Shown here: one piece after another, positions 45,246 to 54,281 of the stretch
Position numbering within the stretch: position 1 is the first letter of the stretch
Layout of the letters: each line of letters starts with the position of its first letter
NCBI RefSeq assembly: GCF_002078355.1
Contig: NZ_CP015363.1
Location: 558,001-622,000 of the forward strand
Direction of reading: 5' to 3'
From: Ferroplasma acidiphilum
GTDB taxonomy: Archaea; Thermoplasmatota; Thermoplasmata; Thermoplasmatales; Thermoplasmataceae
DNA length: 64,000 bases
Position numbers and translations under genes: made by a program
Notes under the pieces: generated by a model
What the model was told of the DNA's origin: nothing
Seen by the model: the letters and a program-made list of their open reading frames with translations, nothing else
Databases searched by the model: none

Positions 45246-46100
45246 ATGTTTCCCGAGAAATTTGAATACTATGCTCCAGAAAGCATAGAGGAAGCCACGA
45301 AATTTTTGAATGGACACGAAGATGCCAAGGTACTGGCAGGCGGCCAGAGCCTTATACCGCTGTTGAAACTGAGGTTTACATCGATTCCACAGCTGGTGGA
45401 TATTGGCAGGCTAAAAGGCATGGATAGCATCTCATTCCAGGGAAACACCCTGAGAATAGGCCCCATGGCTAGAACCCACTCTATTGCAGAGGATCCACAG
45501 ATAAGGAAGAAATTCCCCATACTCAGTGAAGCTGCCGGGCTTATAGCCGACCCGCTTGTGAGAAACATGGGCACTATCGGGGGCGATATATGCCATGGTG
45601 ACCCTGCAAACGATTTTCCTGCTGTTATGCTGGCTCTCAACGCCACCTTTGAAGTAACATCCGCTAAGGGAAAAAGGACAATAAAGGCACAGGATTTCTT
45701 CACCGATACTTTTACCACTGCACTGAACCCTGGAGAAATACTTACAGGAATAACGATAGAGGACAGAAATTCATCAGGCAGATATATGAAATACAAAAAA
45801 TATGCAGGAGATTTTTCCATCCTTGGCATAGCTGTCAACCTGTCAATGGATTCAGGCAAAATAAAGGAAGCCGGAATAGGATTGACAAACTGTGGCGCAA
45901 CAGCATTAAAAGCTACAGAGGCAGAAAAATTCCTGGTGGGGAAGGAGGTTACAGATGACAATATTGCAAAAGCCGGTGATTTGCTCCTGAAAGCTGCAGA
46001 CTTCATGGATGATGACAATGGAAGTGTAAAATTCAAGGAAAAATTGCTTAAATACCTTTTTACAAAGGCTGTTAAAGGAATAGGAGGTGTACCGAAATGA
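45246..46100 (+). CDS. Molybdenum hydroxylase, FAD subunit (CoxM-like)
   Basis: A 284-residue subunit with the two FAD motifs of the xanthine dehydrogenase family, LAGGQSLIPLLKLRF (about 31-45) and RNMGTIGGDICHGDPANDFP (about 103-122). It accepts electrons from the Fe-S subunit. TTTTTATAC lies about 26 bases before the ATG, so the mRNA is leaderless. The gene order medium-small-large and the overlaps (ATGA) between all three genes indicate one operon for one enzyme. Confidence 0.9.
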   Translation: MFPEKFEYYAPESIEEATKFLNGHEDAKVLAGGQSLIPLLKLRFTSIPQLVDIGRLKGMDSISFQGNTLRIGPMARTHSIAEDPQIRKKFPILSEAAGLIADPLVRNMGTIGGDICHGDPANDFPAVMLALNATFEVTSAKGKRTIKAQDFFTDTFTTALNPGEILTGITIEDRNSSGRYMKYKKYAGDFSILGIAVNLSMDSGKIKEAGIGLTNCGATALKATEAEKFLVGKEVTDDNIAKAGDLLLKAADFMDDDNGSVKFKEKLLKYLFTKAVKGIGGVPK

Positions 46101-46576
46101 TCGTTAATATAAAAGTAAATGGAGAAGAATACAAAAAGGATGTTGAACCGAGAACCCTGCTTGCCACCTTTATAAGGGATGACCTTAAACTCACAGGCAC
46201 ACACATAGGATGCGATACAACGAATTGTGGAGCATGCACTGTGCTTATGGACGGCAGGGCAGTGAAATCATGTACTGTACTGGCTGCACAGGCAGACGGG
46301 CATGAGATAGAGACCATAGAAAATGAAAAAGACGCAGACCTTAAGAAAATTAAGGAAAGCTTTGTTGAGGAAAATGGATTACAGTGCGGATTCTGCACAC
46401 CGGGGATGATAATGACCTCGCTTTACATGCTGAGGAACAATAAAAAACCCGACGACGACTATATCAAAAGCAACCTGGCTGGAAATCTGTGCAGATGCAC
46501 TGGCTATGTCTCAATAATAAATTCAATAAAGAAAGCCAGTGAAAAAATAAATACTGAAAAGGTGAGGGTACCATGA
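46097..46576 (+). CDS. Molybdenum hydroxylase, 2x[2Fe-2S] subunit (CoxS-like)
   Basis: A 159-residue subunit. The plant-type [2Fe-2S] motif uses Cys39, Cys44, Cys47 and Cys59 (GCDTTNCGACTVLMDGRAVKSC). The second, family-specific cluster uses Cys97, Cys100, Cys132 and Cys134 (LQCGFCTPG and LCRCTGY). All eight ligands are intact. GGAGGTG precedes its ATG, which overlaps the coxM-like stop. Confidence 0.94.
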   Translation: MIVNIKVNGEEYKKDVEPRTLLATFIRDDLKLTGTHIGCDTTNCGACTVLMDGRAVKSCTVLAAQADGHEIETIENEKDADLKKIKESFVEENGLQCGFCTPGMIMTSLYMLRNNKKPDDDYIKSNLAGNLCRCTGYVSIINSIKKASEKINTEKVRVP

Positions 46577-48579
46577 CCTATCAGGAGAGATTTGTAAACG
46601 GAAAAGGGAGATACCTTGATGATATAGACCTTGACGGAATGCTTTACATGTCCCTGGTAAGAAGCCCCTATGCAAGGGCAAAGGTAAAGAAAGTTGAGGG
46701 GGGATTGACCTCAAAGGACCTTAAGGCTTATTATGCGCTTGCAGAAGGTGACCATAAGGAGCCTGTTCTGGCCATAGACGAGGTAAACTACCAGGGCCAG
46801 GCTGTAGCTGCAGTATTCGGGAAAAACAGGTATGAGAGCGAAGACCTGCTTTCCACAGTAAACGTTGAATACGAACCTATGGATGCAATACACAGCATCG
46901 ATGATGCCAAAACCAAGCCACCTATGTATAAAGATACAGCAGGCAACGTGCTTTCCCAGGAAGATATTGGTGTCAAATTCAATGAAAAGGATATACAGTA
47001 CGATGTAAAGGTAACAGATACAATACTCCTTGACAGGGTTTCCGCAAATCCAATGGAAACAAGGGGCATAGTTGCAGATTACCGTGATGGCATACTTAAT
47101 GTATACCTGCCTTCTCAATCCATTGTAAGGTCAAAGTCCGGAATCGTGAACTCCCTCGGCCTTCCGCCGGAGAAAGTAAGGGTATTCCTTATAGACAATG
47201 GGGGAGCATTCGGTGTAAAGGCCCTATTCTATCCTGAATATATCATAGCATGCTATGCTTCAATGAAGTATGGAAAGCCTGTGAAGTGGCAGGAAACCAG
47301 AACAGAGCATCTGCAGGCATGCCACGCAGGCAGGGGAGTAGAAGGCACGCTAACACTCTATGCAAAAAAGGACGGCACAATTACCGGCCTTGACGGGGAA
47401 GTCCTTCTGGACAACGGCCCCTATTTTGTGGATGCTGCTTCAGTGGATCTAGGAAACGTTATCCACGAGATTACCGGGCCATATTTCATTGAAAAAGCCC
47501 ATATAGTGGGGAAATACATGCTTACAAACAAGGCTCCCAATGGTTATTACCGTGGAGCAGGCAAACCGGAAGCATCCATATTAATGGAAAGGATGATGGA
47601 CCTGCTGGCAGATAAACTGAATATGGATATTGCCGATGTAAGGCTTAAAAATGCACTTGAAAAGCCATTTAAATCCCCTCTGGGGCTTGATGTAAATTAC
47701 CCTACAAAGCCTTTCCTTGAGGACGCATTGAAATATTTCAATTACCGTGAATTATCAAAGAAGGAACATGTGGGCATATCCTTGTTCATACTGGACGAGG
47801 ATACTGCACCTGGAGAGAGTGCAAGAATCATAGTGAAGGACGGCAAGGTGCATACTTACATGGGAGGCAACGTATCCGGCCAGGGCCATGAAATGTTTGT
47901 CAAAAGCATACTCAGTGATGAACTGTCTGTAGAGCAGGATTTAATATCCCTGGATTTGCAGGATACAGAAACCCTTTCAACAGGAGTTGGAACATGGGGT
48001 TCAAAATCTGCAATGACACATGGTTCTGTATTAATGCAGGCTGCAGAGGAACTTAAACAGCAGGTAAAAGAAAAATACGGCAAATATTCACCGGAAATAC
48101 TACTGAAGCATGACTTCGACCAGACGTCATTCTATAAATTCGATTATAACGATAACCAGGTTAATTTCAATCTGGTTACATCAAAGATCAACGAAGCCGG
48201 CGATATAGAATCCCTGAAAGTAGGCTGCTATTACGATCTTGGCAAAGTCCTGAACATGACAAATGTTATGGGGCAGACAGAAGGAGGGGCATTGCAGGCT
48301 ATCGGCGAGGTACTGTCTGAGACACTAAGGTATTCAGAGGAAGGCCAGCTAATGACCACAAGCATAACAGATGCCGGTGTTCTTACTGCTGAACATACGC
48401 CTGAATTTGATATAAAAATAGTGGAAAACCCCTCGGTACTGAAAGACGGTGCCAAGGGGCTTGGAGAATCTCCAATGATAGGAATACCTGAAGGCCTTGC
48501 ACGGTCTCTTGAGACACAGCTACATACAAGAATAAATGTAATGCCTATTACCCGTGAATTTCTATCCAGGAACCTTTAG
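46573..48579 (+). CDS. Molybdenum hydroxylase, large Mo-cofactor subunit
   Basis: A 668-residue subunit that binds the molybdopterin-cytosine (or similar) cofactor, with GGAFGVKALFYPEY (about 213-226), NGYYRGAGKPEASILMERMMD and, near the C-terminus, the catalytic Glu in GAKGLGESPMIGIPEGL. It is about 100 residues shorter than typical CoxL, although both ends look intact. The CO dehydrogenase form I loop (AYxCSFR) was not seen, so an aldehyde, purine or related substrate is more likely than CO. The start overlaps the small-subunit stop after GGTGAGG. Confidence 0.85.
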   Translation: MTYQERFVNGKGRYLDDIDLDGMLYMSLVRSPYARAKVKKVEGGLTSKDLKAYYALAEGDHKEPVLAIDEVNYQGQAVAAVFGKNRYESEDLLSTVNVEYEPMDAIHSIDDAKTKPPMYKDTAGNVLSQEDIGVKFNEKDIQYDVKVTDTILLDRVSANPMETRGIVADYRDGILNVYLPSQSIVRSKSGIVNSLGLPPEKVRVFLIDNGGAFGVKALFYPEYIIACYASMKYGKPVKWQETRTEHLQACHAGRGVEGTLTLYAKKDGTITGLDGEVLLDNGPYFVDAASVDLGNVIHEITGPYFIEKAHIVGKYMLTNKAPNGYYRGAGKPEASILMERMMDLLADKLNMDIADVRLKNALEKPFKSPLGLDVNYPTKPFLEDALKYFNYRELSKKEHVGISLFILDEDTAPGESARIIVKDGKVHTYMGGNVSGQGHEMFVKSILSDELSVEQDLISLDLQDTETLSTGVGTWGSKSAMTHGSVLMQAAEELKQQVKEKYGKYSPEILLKHDFDQTSFYKFDYNDNQVNFNLVTSKINEAGDIESLKVGCYYDLGKVLNMTNVMGQTEGGALQAIGEVLSETLRYSEEGQLMTTSITDAGVLTAEHTPEFDIKIVENPSVLKDGAKGLGESPMIGIPEGLARSLETQLHTRINVMPITREFLSRNL

Positions 48580-48711
48580 GCACTTATAAATTTTTTAATT
48601 TATCCTGATATTATTTTTTATAACGGCATATATCCGGAATCTTTATGTTTCATATATTTTCTATAGATAAAGGCTATATAGAATTATGAATTACCTTACA
48701 GATTATCGCAA

Positions 48712-51700
48712 ATGATATACAATAATCAATTTAAGGTAGAAGAGACATTGCCTTTTCTAGATGACATTGTAGCGCAATGGTTTAATACAAAATATAGCGA
48801 ATTAAGCGAACCGCAGAAAAAGGCAATACCATTAATCCACCAGAAAAAGAACGTACTGGTATCATCACCCACGGGAACAGGCAAAACGCTCACAGGCTTC
48901 CTTTCAATAATAAATGAACTTTTTAAAAAGGCGAGAAATAACGAACTTGAAGATAAAATATACTGTGTTTACATTTCACCATTAAAAGCACTGGCAAATG
49001 ATATAAATAAAAATCTTAATGAGCCCCTTTCAGAGATATATACCCTGGCCAGGGAAAAAGGGCTTGATATACCGGAAATCAAGGTGGCAGTGAGATCCGG
49101 AGATACCGCACAGAGTGATAGAAATAAAATGCTTCGGAAACCGCCACACATAATAATAACAACTCCAGAATCATTCTCGCTTGCAATAACCGCAACAAAG
49201 TTCAAGGAAAAATTTTCCAGCGTTGAATATGTAATACTGGATGAGATACATGAGGTTTCATCAACGAAAAGAGGGTCATTGCTATCATTTAACCTTGAAA
49301 GGCTTGAAAATCTCTCGCCGGGATTTGTACGCATAGGATTATCTGCAACACAGGCGCCATTAGACCTCATAGGTTCTTATCTTTGTGGCTATAATGGTGA
49401 ACACAAAAGGGATTTTGAGATAATTGAGGTAAATACAAATAAATATCTTGATCTGAGCATAATTACCCCGGTTAAGGATTTAACAATGGTAAGCTATGAG
49501 GTTGCCAATGAAAAAATGTACGATATATTAGTTGACCTGGTTAACAGCCATAAAACAACACTTATATTTACAAATACAAGGAGTTCCACAGAGCATGTGG
49601 CGATGCGACTCAAAGCCCGTGGAATAGAGAATATAGAAGCACATCATTCTTCACTGGGCAAACAGACCAGGATTGAGGTTGAGAACAGGTTAAAGAATGG
49701 AGAATTGAAATGTGTCATAACTTCAACATCACTTGAACTCGGAATAGATATCGGATACATAGATATGGTTATACAGATAGGAAGTCCTAAATCTGTATCA
49801 AGGGCATTGCAGCGTATCGGCAGATCAGGCCATGGAGTGAAAGACCTTTCACTGGGGCGGTTTATAGTATTTGACCTGGATGACCTCATGGAATGTGCTG
49901 TGATGACTAAAGCTGCATACGACCACGAAATTGATAAGGTTACGGTACCGGAAAATCCCCTTGATGTGTTATCACAGGGAATAATAAGCATGTCACTGGA
50001 AAAGAACTGGGACGTTGATGTGGCATATAATGTTATCCGGAACTCATTTTCATTTCACACACTGGAATATGGCGATTATATATCTACCCTGCAATACCTT
50101 TCCGGGAAAATAGAAGGGAATACATTATTTTCCAAAATCTGGTACGATGAGGATGAAAAGGTATTCGGAAAGAAGGCCAGTACCAGGATGATTTACTTCA
50201 TGAACGTTGGAACTATACCTGAAGAAGCCAATTACAACGTTGTTAATGAAAAGGGCAGGATGATAGGGCAATTAAGCGATAAATTTGTTGAAAGGCTAAA
50301 GAACGGGGATATCTTTGTTTTAGGCGCCAAAACATACATGTTTCTGAAAGCATCAAAAAATAATATAACGGTTAAAGTGGCAACAGGAATGAAGCCCACT
50401 GTCCCATCATGGACAGGCGAATTGTTGCCAAGGAGCTATGATCTTGGCATACTGATAGGGGAATTCAGGAAAACCCTCTATGAAAGAATAAAGAACGGCG
50501 AGGAGACAGAGAAGTGGCTTATGGAAAATTACCGTGTTGATTCATTCGGCGCCCGGAGCCTAATATCATATGTAAAAACCCAGGGGAATTTCACCATTCC
50601 TACTGAAGATTTGCTCTATATTGAAGGGTATATAGATAATGACCTCTATAGCATTATATTCCATATACCACTTGGCAGGAGGGTAAACGATGCATTATCA
50701 AGGGCTTATGGATTGGCTGTTTCAAATAAATACGGTGCCAATACCAGAATAAGTGTTAATGACAATGGATTTACATTAACACTTAACAGAAAAGTCCCTA
50801 TAAAGGACGTCGTAGGGCTTTTAACACCATCAAACTTCCGGGATCTTGTTGACAGGTCAATCATCAATACTGAATTATTCAAACAGCGTTTCAGGTACTG
50901 CGCCACAAGATCATTGATGGTTTTAAGGAAGTACAAACAAACCGATATATCTGTTGCAAGGCAGCAACTGCGCAGTGACAGATTACTCAGAATACTGGAG
51001 TCCATGGATAATTTTCCGGTGATAAAAGAAGCATTCAACGAGGTAAAATATGATGTAATGGATGTTGAGCGTGCAGCATGGTTTGTGAACGATGTAATAT
51101 CAAAGAAACATTACAAAATAAAGGATTATTCTACAGAAACAAGCCCATTTTCATACAACCTTATACTCTCAGGGGTTTCTGATATAGTGCTCATGGAGGA
51201 CAGGTCAAAACTATTAAAAGAACTCAGGAGCAAACTTCTGGATAAAATATATGGAACAGAGGGCATAGAATTTCTTATAAAGGACTCAAAGCTGGTTGAG
51301 AACTACTTCAAAAATAAGCTCCCGGCAATTCAGGATATTGAGAGTTATAGAGAATTTCTGGAGCATTTCCTTTACGTTGACCCTTTCAGGAAAAAATTCG
51401 ACTCACCGCTGGAATATGCTACGGTTGATCTGGATGAAATGACTGAACAGCTTATAAATTCTGGAGAACTTATGTACTGTTTTATACGATCGGATCAGTG
51501 GGTATCCAGGGAATATTATCCGGTGGTGTACCATCTCTTCAGAAGGGAAATTGAACTGAATAGCAAAGATACAGAAGTTTACAATCATATAGACAATTCA
51601 AGTTTTAACGAATTGAAAAAAACAGGAATGCTGGAACAGGATCTGAAGGATAGCCTGATAAAACTTGAATCGGGCTACCGTATCAGAAAAATTATAAAAA

Positions 51701-53808
51701 ACGGAAACCAGTATTACATAAGGAACCAGGAAATGCCTGAAAAACCGGCTAATGCAATGAAACAGGCAGTATCGCTCATTCTTTCATCGTACGGGCCACT
51801 TTCTTTCGATGAATTGTTGATCAGGCTCCCTGTTGATAATGGAGAACTGGAAACAACGCTCAGGGAAATGGAGAGAAGTGGATCTTTAATTTTCGATTAC
51901 ATTACCCCGATTTTCATGAAACAGTATATGATGAAGCAGGATTTCGATGCCATTGTCAACAGTACATCATACGACGTGTCAAGAAAGAGGATATCAAATT
52001 TCTCCACAGATGTTGCCAGCATTGAGGACTATTTTGAGAAATACGGTTTTGCCTTCGATGTATATGATATAAAGGTAAGGACATCGCATTTCCGCCTGGA
52101 ATTGCTGGAGAAAGCTATAAAGAATGGAACGGTATTCTATACCAGGGCTATAAAAAATAAACATGTTTACATTGCTAAATGGCTCATGGACATCCTCTAT
52201 AACTTAAGGGCAGAAAAGAATGGGCCGGAAGAGGCTAAAATACTTGATTATATTGAAAAAGGCGTAGATACAGAAGAAAAACTTTCTGAAATAACAGGAT
52301 TCGATATAAAGATAGTAAAGGCAGTAATTAAGAATTTGCAGTTTAAAATACAGGTGGTAAATGGGCCTGGTGGAGACATCCAGGTTTACAACCCTGAGAC
52401 AGGGATAGATGTAAATAACATAATCGAAAAATTCGGCCCTATTACAGCAAGGGAACTTGCAAGATTTTTCTGGATTAATCCTGGAAAAATAGATTATTCC
52501 AGGTTTGCTCCCATTTACTTCAGAAATGAAATTTATTACGGGGAGCTTCCTGACGCACCTGAAAATACATCTATAATTGTAAGAAAAAATGACCCACTCA
52601 GCCTGTATCTCGGGAAATATGTAAGGAATGACGATTATAACGCACGGTTTATTTACCATGGTTCTGAAGAAACAATGTTTTACATGGAAGAGAAAGAACC
52701 CGGGTTATGGATTGAGAACCTTGATTTCGAAAGCGGAAAAAACACCGGATTTCTTGAGACTATTCAAAAAGCCGCAGAACGTACAGGAATGGATTCTATA
52801 ATAATTGACAGTGCAGATCAGGGCCTTCTGGATACTGCAAGTGGCTATGGTTACAGGGTTTCAGGCAATTATATCTATAAAGGGGATTTCGAAGTTATAA
52901 ATATGGACATGGAGGGGCTATTATCTATGGCCGTAAATCTTTATGGATCAAGAAAAGGAACAATGAATTATAACGAACTCACCCGAATATTCTTTGGATT
53001 CAGGACAGATATGGAAGCATATTATTCCGGCATCAGGAATGTGGAACTGGAAAATTACTATAGTTCCATGCTTATATATACATTTGACGGGCCATTCAAC
53101 GTGCAGGCATATGGCACAAAAAATGTCATAGCCCTTTATAAAGCTATCAGGAAACGTGAACTTACAGAGGAAGAAGAGACTGTGTATAAATACCTGATAT
53201 CAAGGAATGCCACGGAAAACGAATTGGTTAAATCACTAAAAATGAACTCTTTTAAGGTTAAAGAAACTATAAAATCACTGTATAGCATGAATGCTATTGC
53301 AAAGGACAAGTCAAAGAAATATATAACAATAAATGATGAATACACAAGGATAGAAGCAATAGAAATCCTGTTAAGGGAACTGGTAAAGAGAATTGGGTTC
53401 TTTGATATAAAAATATACAGGAACATGGTAGGAATTTACACTGATGTAGAATATAAGCTGGTTGTTTCGAAACTTCTGCATGAACATACAATAAGGGAAG
53501 TACTGGTACCGGGAGAAAACCGGCTTATCTACATAGGCATAGATTTGCCAGGAAAGGCCATTAAGCATAAAATCTCAAGGATAATCCCTCCGAAGGACAT
53601 TATAGCTTTAATATTCCCGGATTTCATCAAGCTAAAGTTCCATACGGTGAATAGCTACCTGTTCTTTATGGAGGATTCAATTAAACTTTCTTTCTCTGTT
53701 AAAAAAAGTGGCAGGTACCTTGGCATTAAGAATATTGTAGGGGATACCAGCTATAGGGATATGGCGAGAATCGAATTTAACAATACTGGATATATACTGT
53801 CAAATTAA
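48712..53808 (+). CDS. Giant Lhr-type superfamily 2 helicase (1,698 aa)
   Basis: The N-terminal 400 residues are an SF2 helicase core: Walker A SSPTGTGKT (51-59), Walker B DEIH (177-180), SAT (211-213), ELGIDIG (342-348) and QRIGRSGHG (368-376), as in Lhr. Archaeal Lhr proteins are usually 850-950 residues. The following 400 residues contain the winged-helix and beta-sheet parts of the Lhr core. Another roughly 800 residues follow, with repeated small winged-helix-like units (for example KILDYIEKGVDTEEKLSEITGF, EETVYKYLISRNATENELVKSL). Bacterial long Lhr is about 1,540. The gene stands alone. It probably acts on DNA or RNA in repair; I cannot say which. Confidence 0.88.
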   Translation: MIYNNQFKVEETLPFLDDIVAQWFNTKYSELSEPQKKAIPLIHQKKNVLVSSPTGTGKTLTGFLSIINELFKKARNNELEDKIYCVYISPLKALANDINKNLNEPLSEIYTLAREKGLDIPEIKVAVRSGDTAQSDRNKMLRKPPHIIITTPESFSLAITATKFKEKFSSVEYVILDEIHEVSSTKRGSLLSFNLERLENLSPGFVRIGLSATQAPLDLIGSYLCGYNGEHKRDFEIIEVNTNKYLDLSIITPVKDLTMVSYEVANEKMYDILVDLVNSHKTTLIFTNTRSSTEHVAMRLKARGIENIEAHHSSLGKQTRIEVENRLKNGELKCVITSTSLELGIDIGYIDMVIQIGSPKSVSRALQRIGRSGHGVKDLSLGRFIVFDLDDLMECAVMTKAAYDHEIDKVTVPENPLDVLSQGIISMSLEKNWDVDVAYNVIRNSFSFHTLEYGDYISTLQYLSGKIEGNTLFSKIWYDEDEKVFGKKASTRMIYFMNVGTIPEEANYNVVNEKGRMIGQLSDKFVERLKNGDIFVLGAKTYMFLKASKNNITVKVATGMKPTVPSWTGELLPRSYDLGILIGEFRKTLYERIKNGEETEKWLMENYRVDSFGARSLISYVKTQGNFTIPTEDLLYIEGYIDNDLYSIIFHIPLGRRVNDALSRAYGLAVSNKYGANTRISVNDNGFTLTLNRKVPIKDVVGLLTPSNFRDLVDRSIINTELFKQRFRYCATRSLMVLRKYKQTDISVARQQLRSDRLLRILESMDNFPVIKEAFNEVKYDVMDVERAAWFVNDVISKKHYKIKDYSTETSPFSYNLILSGVSDIVLMEDRSKLLKELRSKLLDKIYGTEGIEFLIKDSKLVENYFKNKLPAIQDIESYREFLEHFLYVDPFRKKFDSPLEYATVDLDEMTEQLINSGELMYCFIRSDQWVSREYYPVVYHLFRREIELNSKDTEVYNHIDNSSFNELKKTGMLEQDLKDSLIKLESGYRIRKIIKNGNQYYIRNQEMPEKPANAMKQAVSLILSSYGPLSFDELLIRLPVDNGELETTLREMERSGSLIFDYITPIFMKQYMMKQDFDAIVNSTSYDVSRKRISNFSTDVASIEDYFEKYGFAFDVYDIKVRTSHFRLELLEKAIKNGTVFYTRAIKNKHVYIAKWLMDILYNLRAEKNGPEEAKILDYIEKGVDTEEKLSEITGFDIKIVKAVIKNLQFKIQVVNGPGGDIQVYNPETGIDVNNIIEKFGPITARELARFFWINPGKIDYSRFAPIYFRNEIYYGELPDAPENTSIIVRKNDPLSLYLGKYVRNDDYNARFIYHGSEETMFYMEEKEPGLWIENLDFESGKNTGFLETIQKAAERTGMDSIIIDSADQGLLDTASGYGYRVSGNYIYKGDFEVINMDMEGLLSMAVNLYGSRKGTMNYNELTRIFFGFRTDMEAYYSGIRNVELENYYSSMLIYTFDGPFNVQAYGTKNVIALYKAIRKRELTEEEETVYKYLISRNATENELVKSLKMNSFKVKETIKSLYSMNAIAKDKSKKYITINDEYTRIEAIEILLRELVKRIGFFDIKIYRNMVGIYTDVEYKLVVSKLLHEHTIREVLVPGENRLIYIGIDLPGKAIKHKISRIIPPKDIIALIFPDFIKLKFHTVNSYLFFMEDSIKLSFSVKKSGRYLGIKNIVGDTSYRDMARIEFNNTGYILSN

Positions 53809-54070
53809 TAAAATTAAAATACCAACTCTATAAGCGTTCTACATGAATGAAATTTGGAAAAATAGCAGTTTATAACTACTTAAAGGAAAGATGAATATCA
53901 TTACAGGTATGTTATATATATTCCCCGGATTAGAGATCGAAATACGATTTAATATTAACGTCTATATATTTATAACGTGGTATATGTGAGCATTAATAAT
54001 ATTAAATTGGGTAGTATATAAACAAGTATATAAATAATGGAAAATAATGTTTAAAAAGAGATAAGAATTA

Positions 54071-54084
54071 ATTATCGCGATAAT
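54071..54084. promoter_or_regulatory. Perfect 14-base palindrome, candidate operator
   Basis: ATTATCGCGATAAT is perfectly self-complementary. It is about 200 bases before the ATG and may be a binding site for a dimeric regulator; no partner gene for it is near. Confidence 0.3.
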
Positions 54085-54214
54085 ATAAATAACTTAATCT
54101 TAGTTATTACATGCGAACAAAAGCTACACGAACTCTGAATTAAATGCAGAAATTAAATGGGTATTAGCAATAATATATTGCTTTATTAATGATTGATTTA
54201 TTATTTAGTAGTTA

Positions 54215-54230
54215 ACCTTTTCTAAAAGGT
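54215..54230. promoter_or_regulatory. Inverted repeat just upstream of the promoter, candidate operator
   Basis: ACCTTTT and AAAAGGT are perfectly complementary across a CT spacer. It ends 22 bases before the TATA-like box at 54253, a common place for activator sites in archaea. Confidence 0.35.
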
Positions 54231-54252
54231 ATCCGGTAAATATAGGGCAAAA

Positions 54253-54260
54253 TTTAAATA
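54253..54260 (+). promoter_or_regulatory. TATA-like box of the solute-binding protein gene
   Basis: TTTAAATA is centred 26 bases before the ATG at 54282, so the mRNA starts at or next to the start codon. Confidence 0.45.
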
Positions 54261-54281
54261 CATTTATAAATTATCTAACTA

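Larger units (their letters stand above)
53809..54281. other. Regulatory intergenic region before the solute-binding protein gene
   Basis: This 473-base AT-rich stretch contains no gene I can support. It carries several TATA-like runs, the 14-base palindrome at 54071 and an inverted repeat at 54215, just before the promoter of the solute-binding protein gene. Such density of symmetric sites upstream of a transport gene suggests regulated transcription. Confidence 0.5.

Noticed and set aside
45152-45265. 37-codon plus-strand frame ending inside the FAD subunit gene
   Set aside because: It spans the likely TATA box and start of the molybdenum hydroxylase operon, so it is probably a chance frame.
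45269-46204. Minus-strand frame of 311 codons opposite the FAD subunit gene
   Set aside because: The plus-strand gene has both FAD motifs and operon overlaps; the antisense product has no family character.
46573-48579. Form I CO dehydrogenase large subunit
   Set aside because: The AYxCSFR loop is not present and the length is short.
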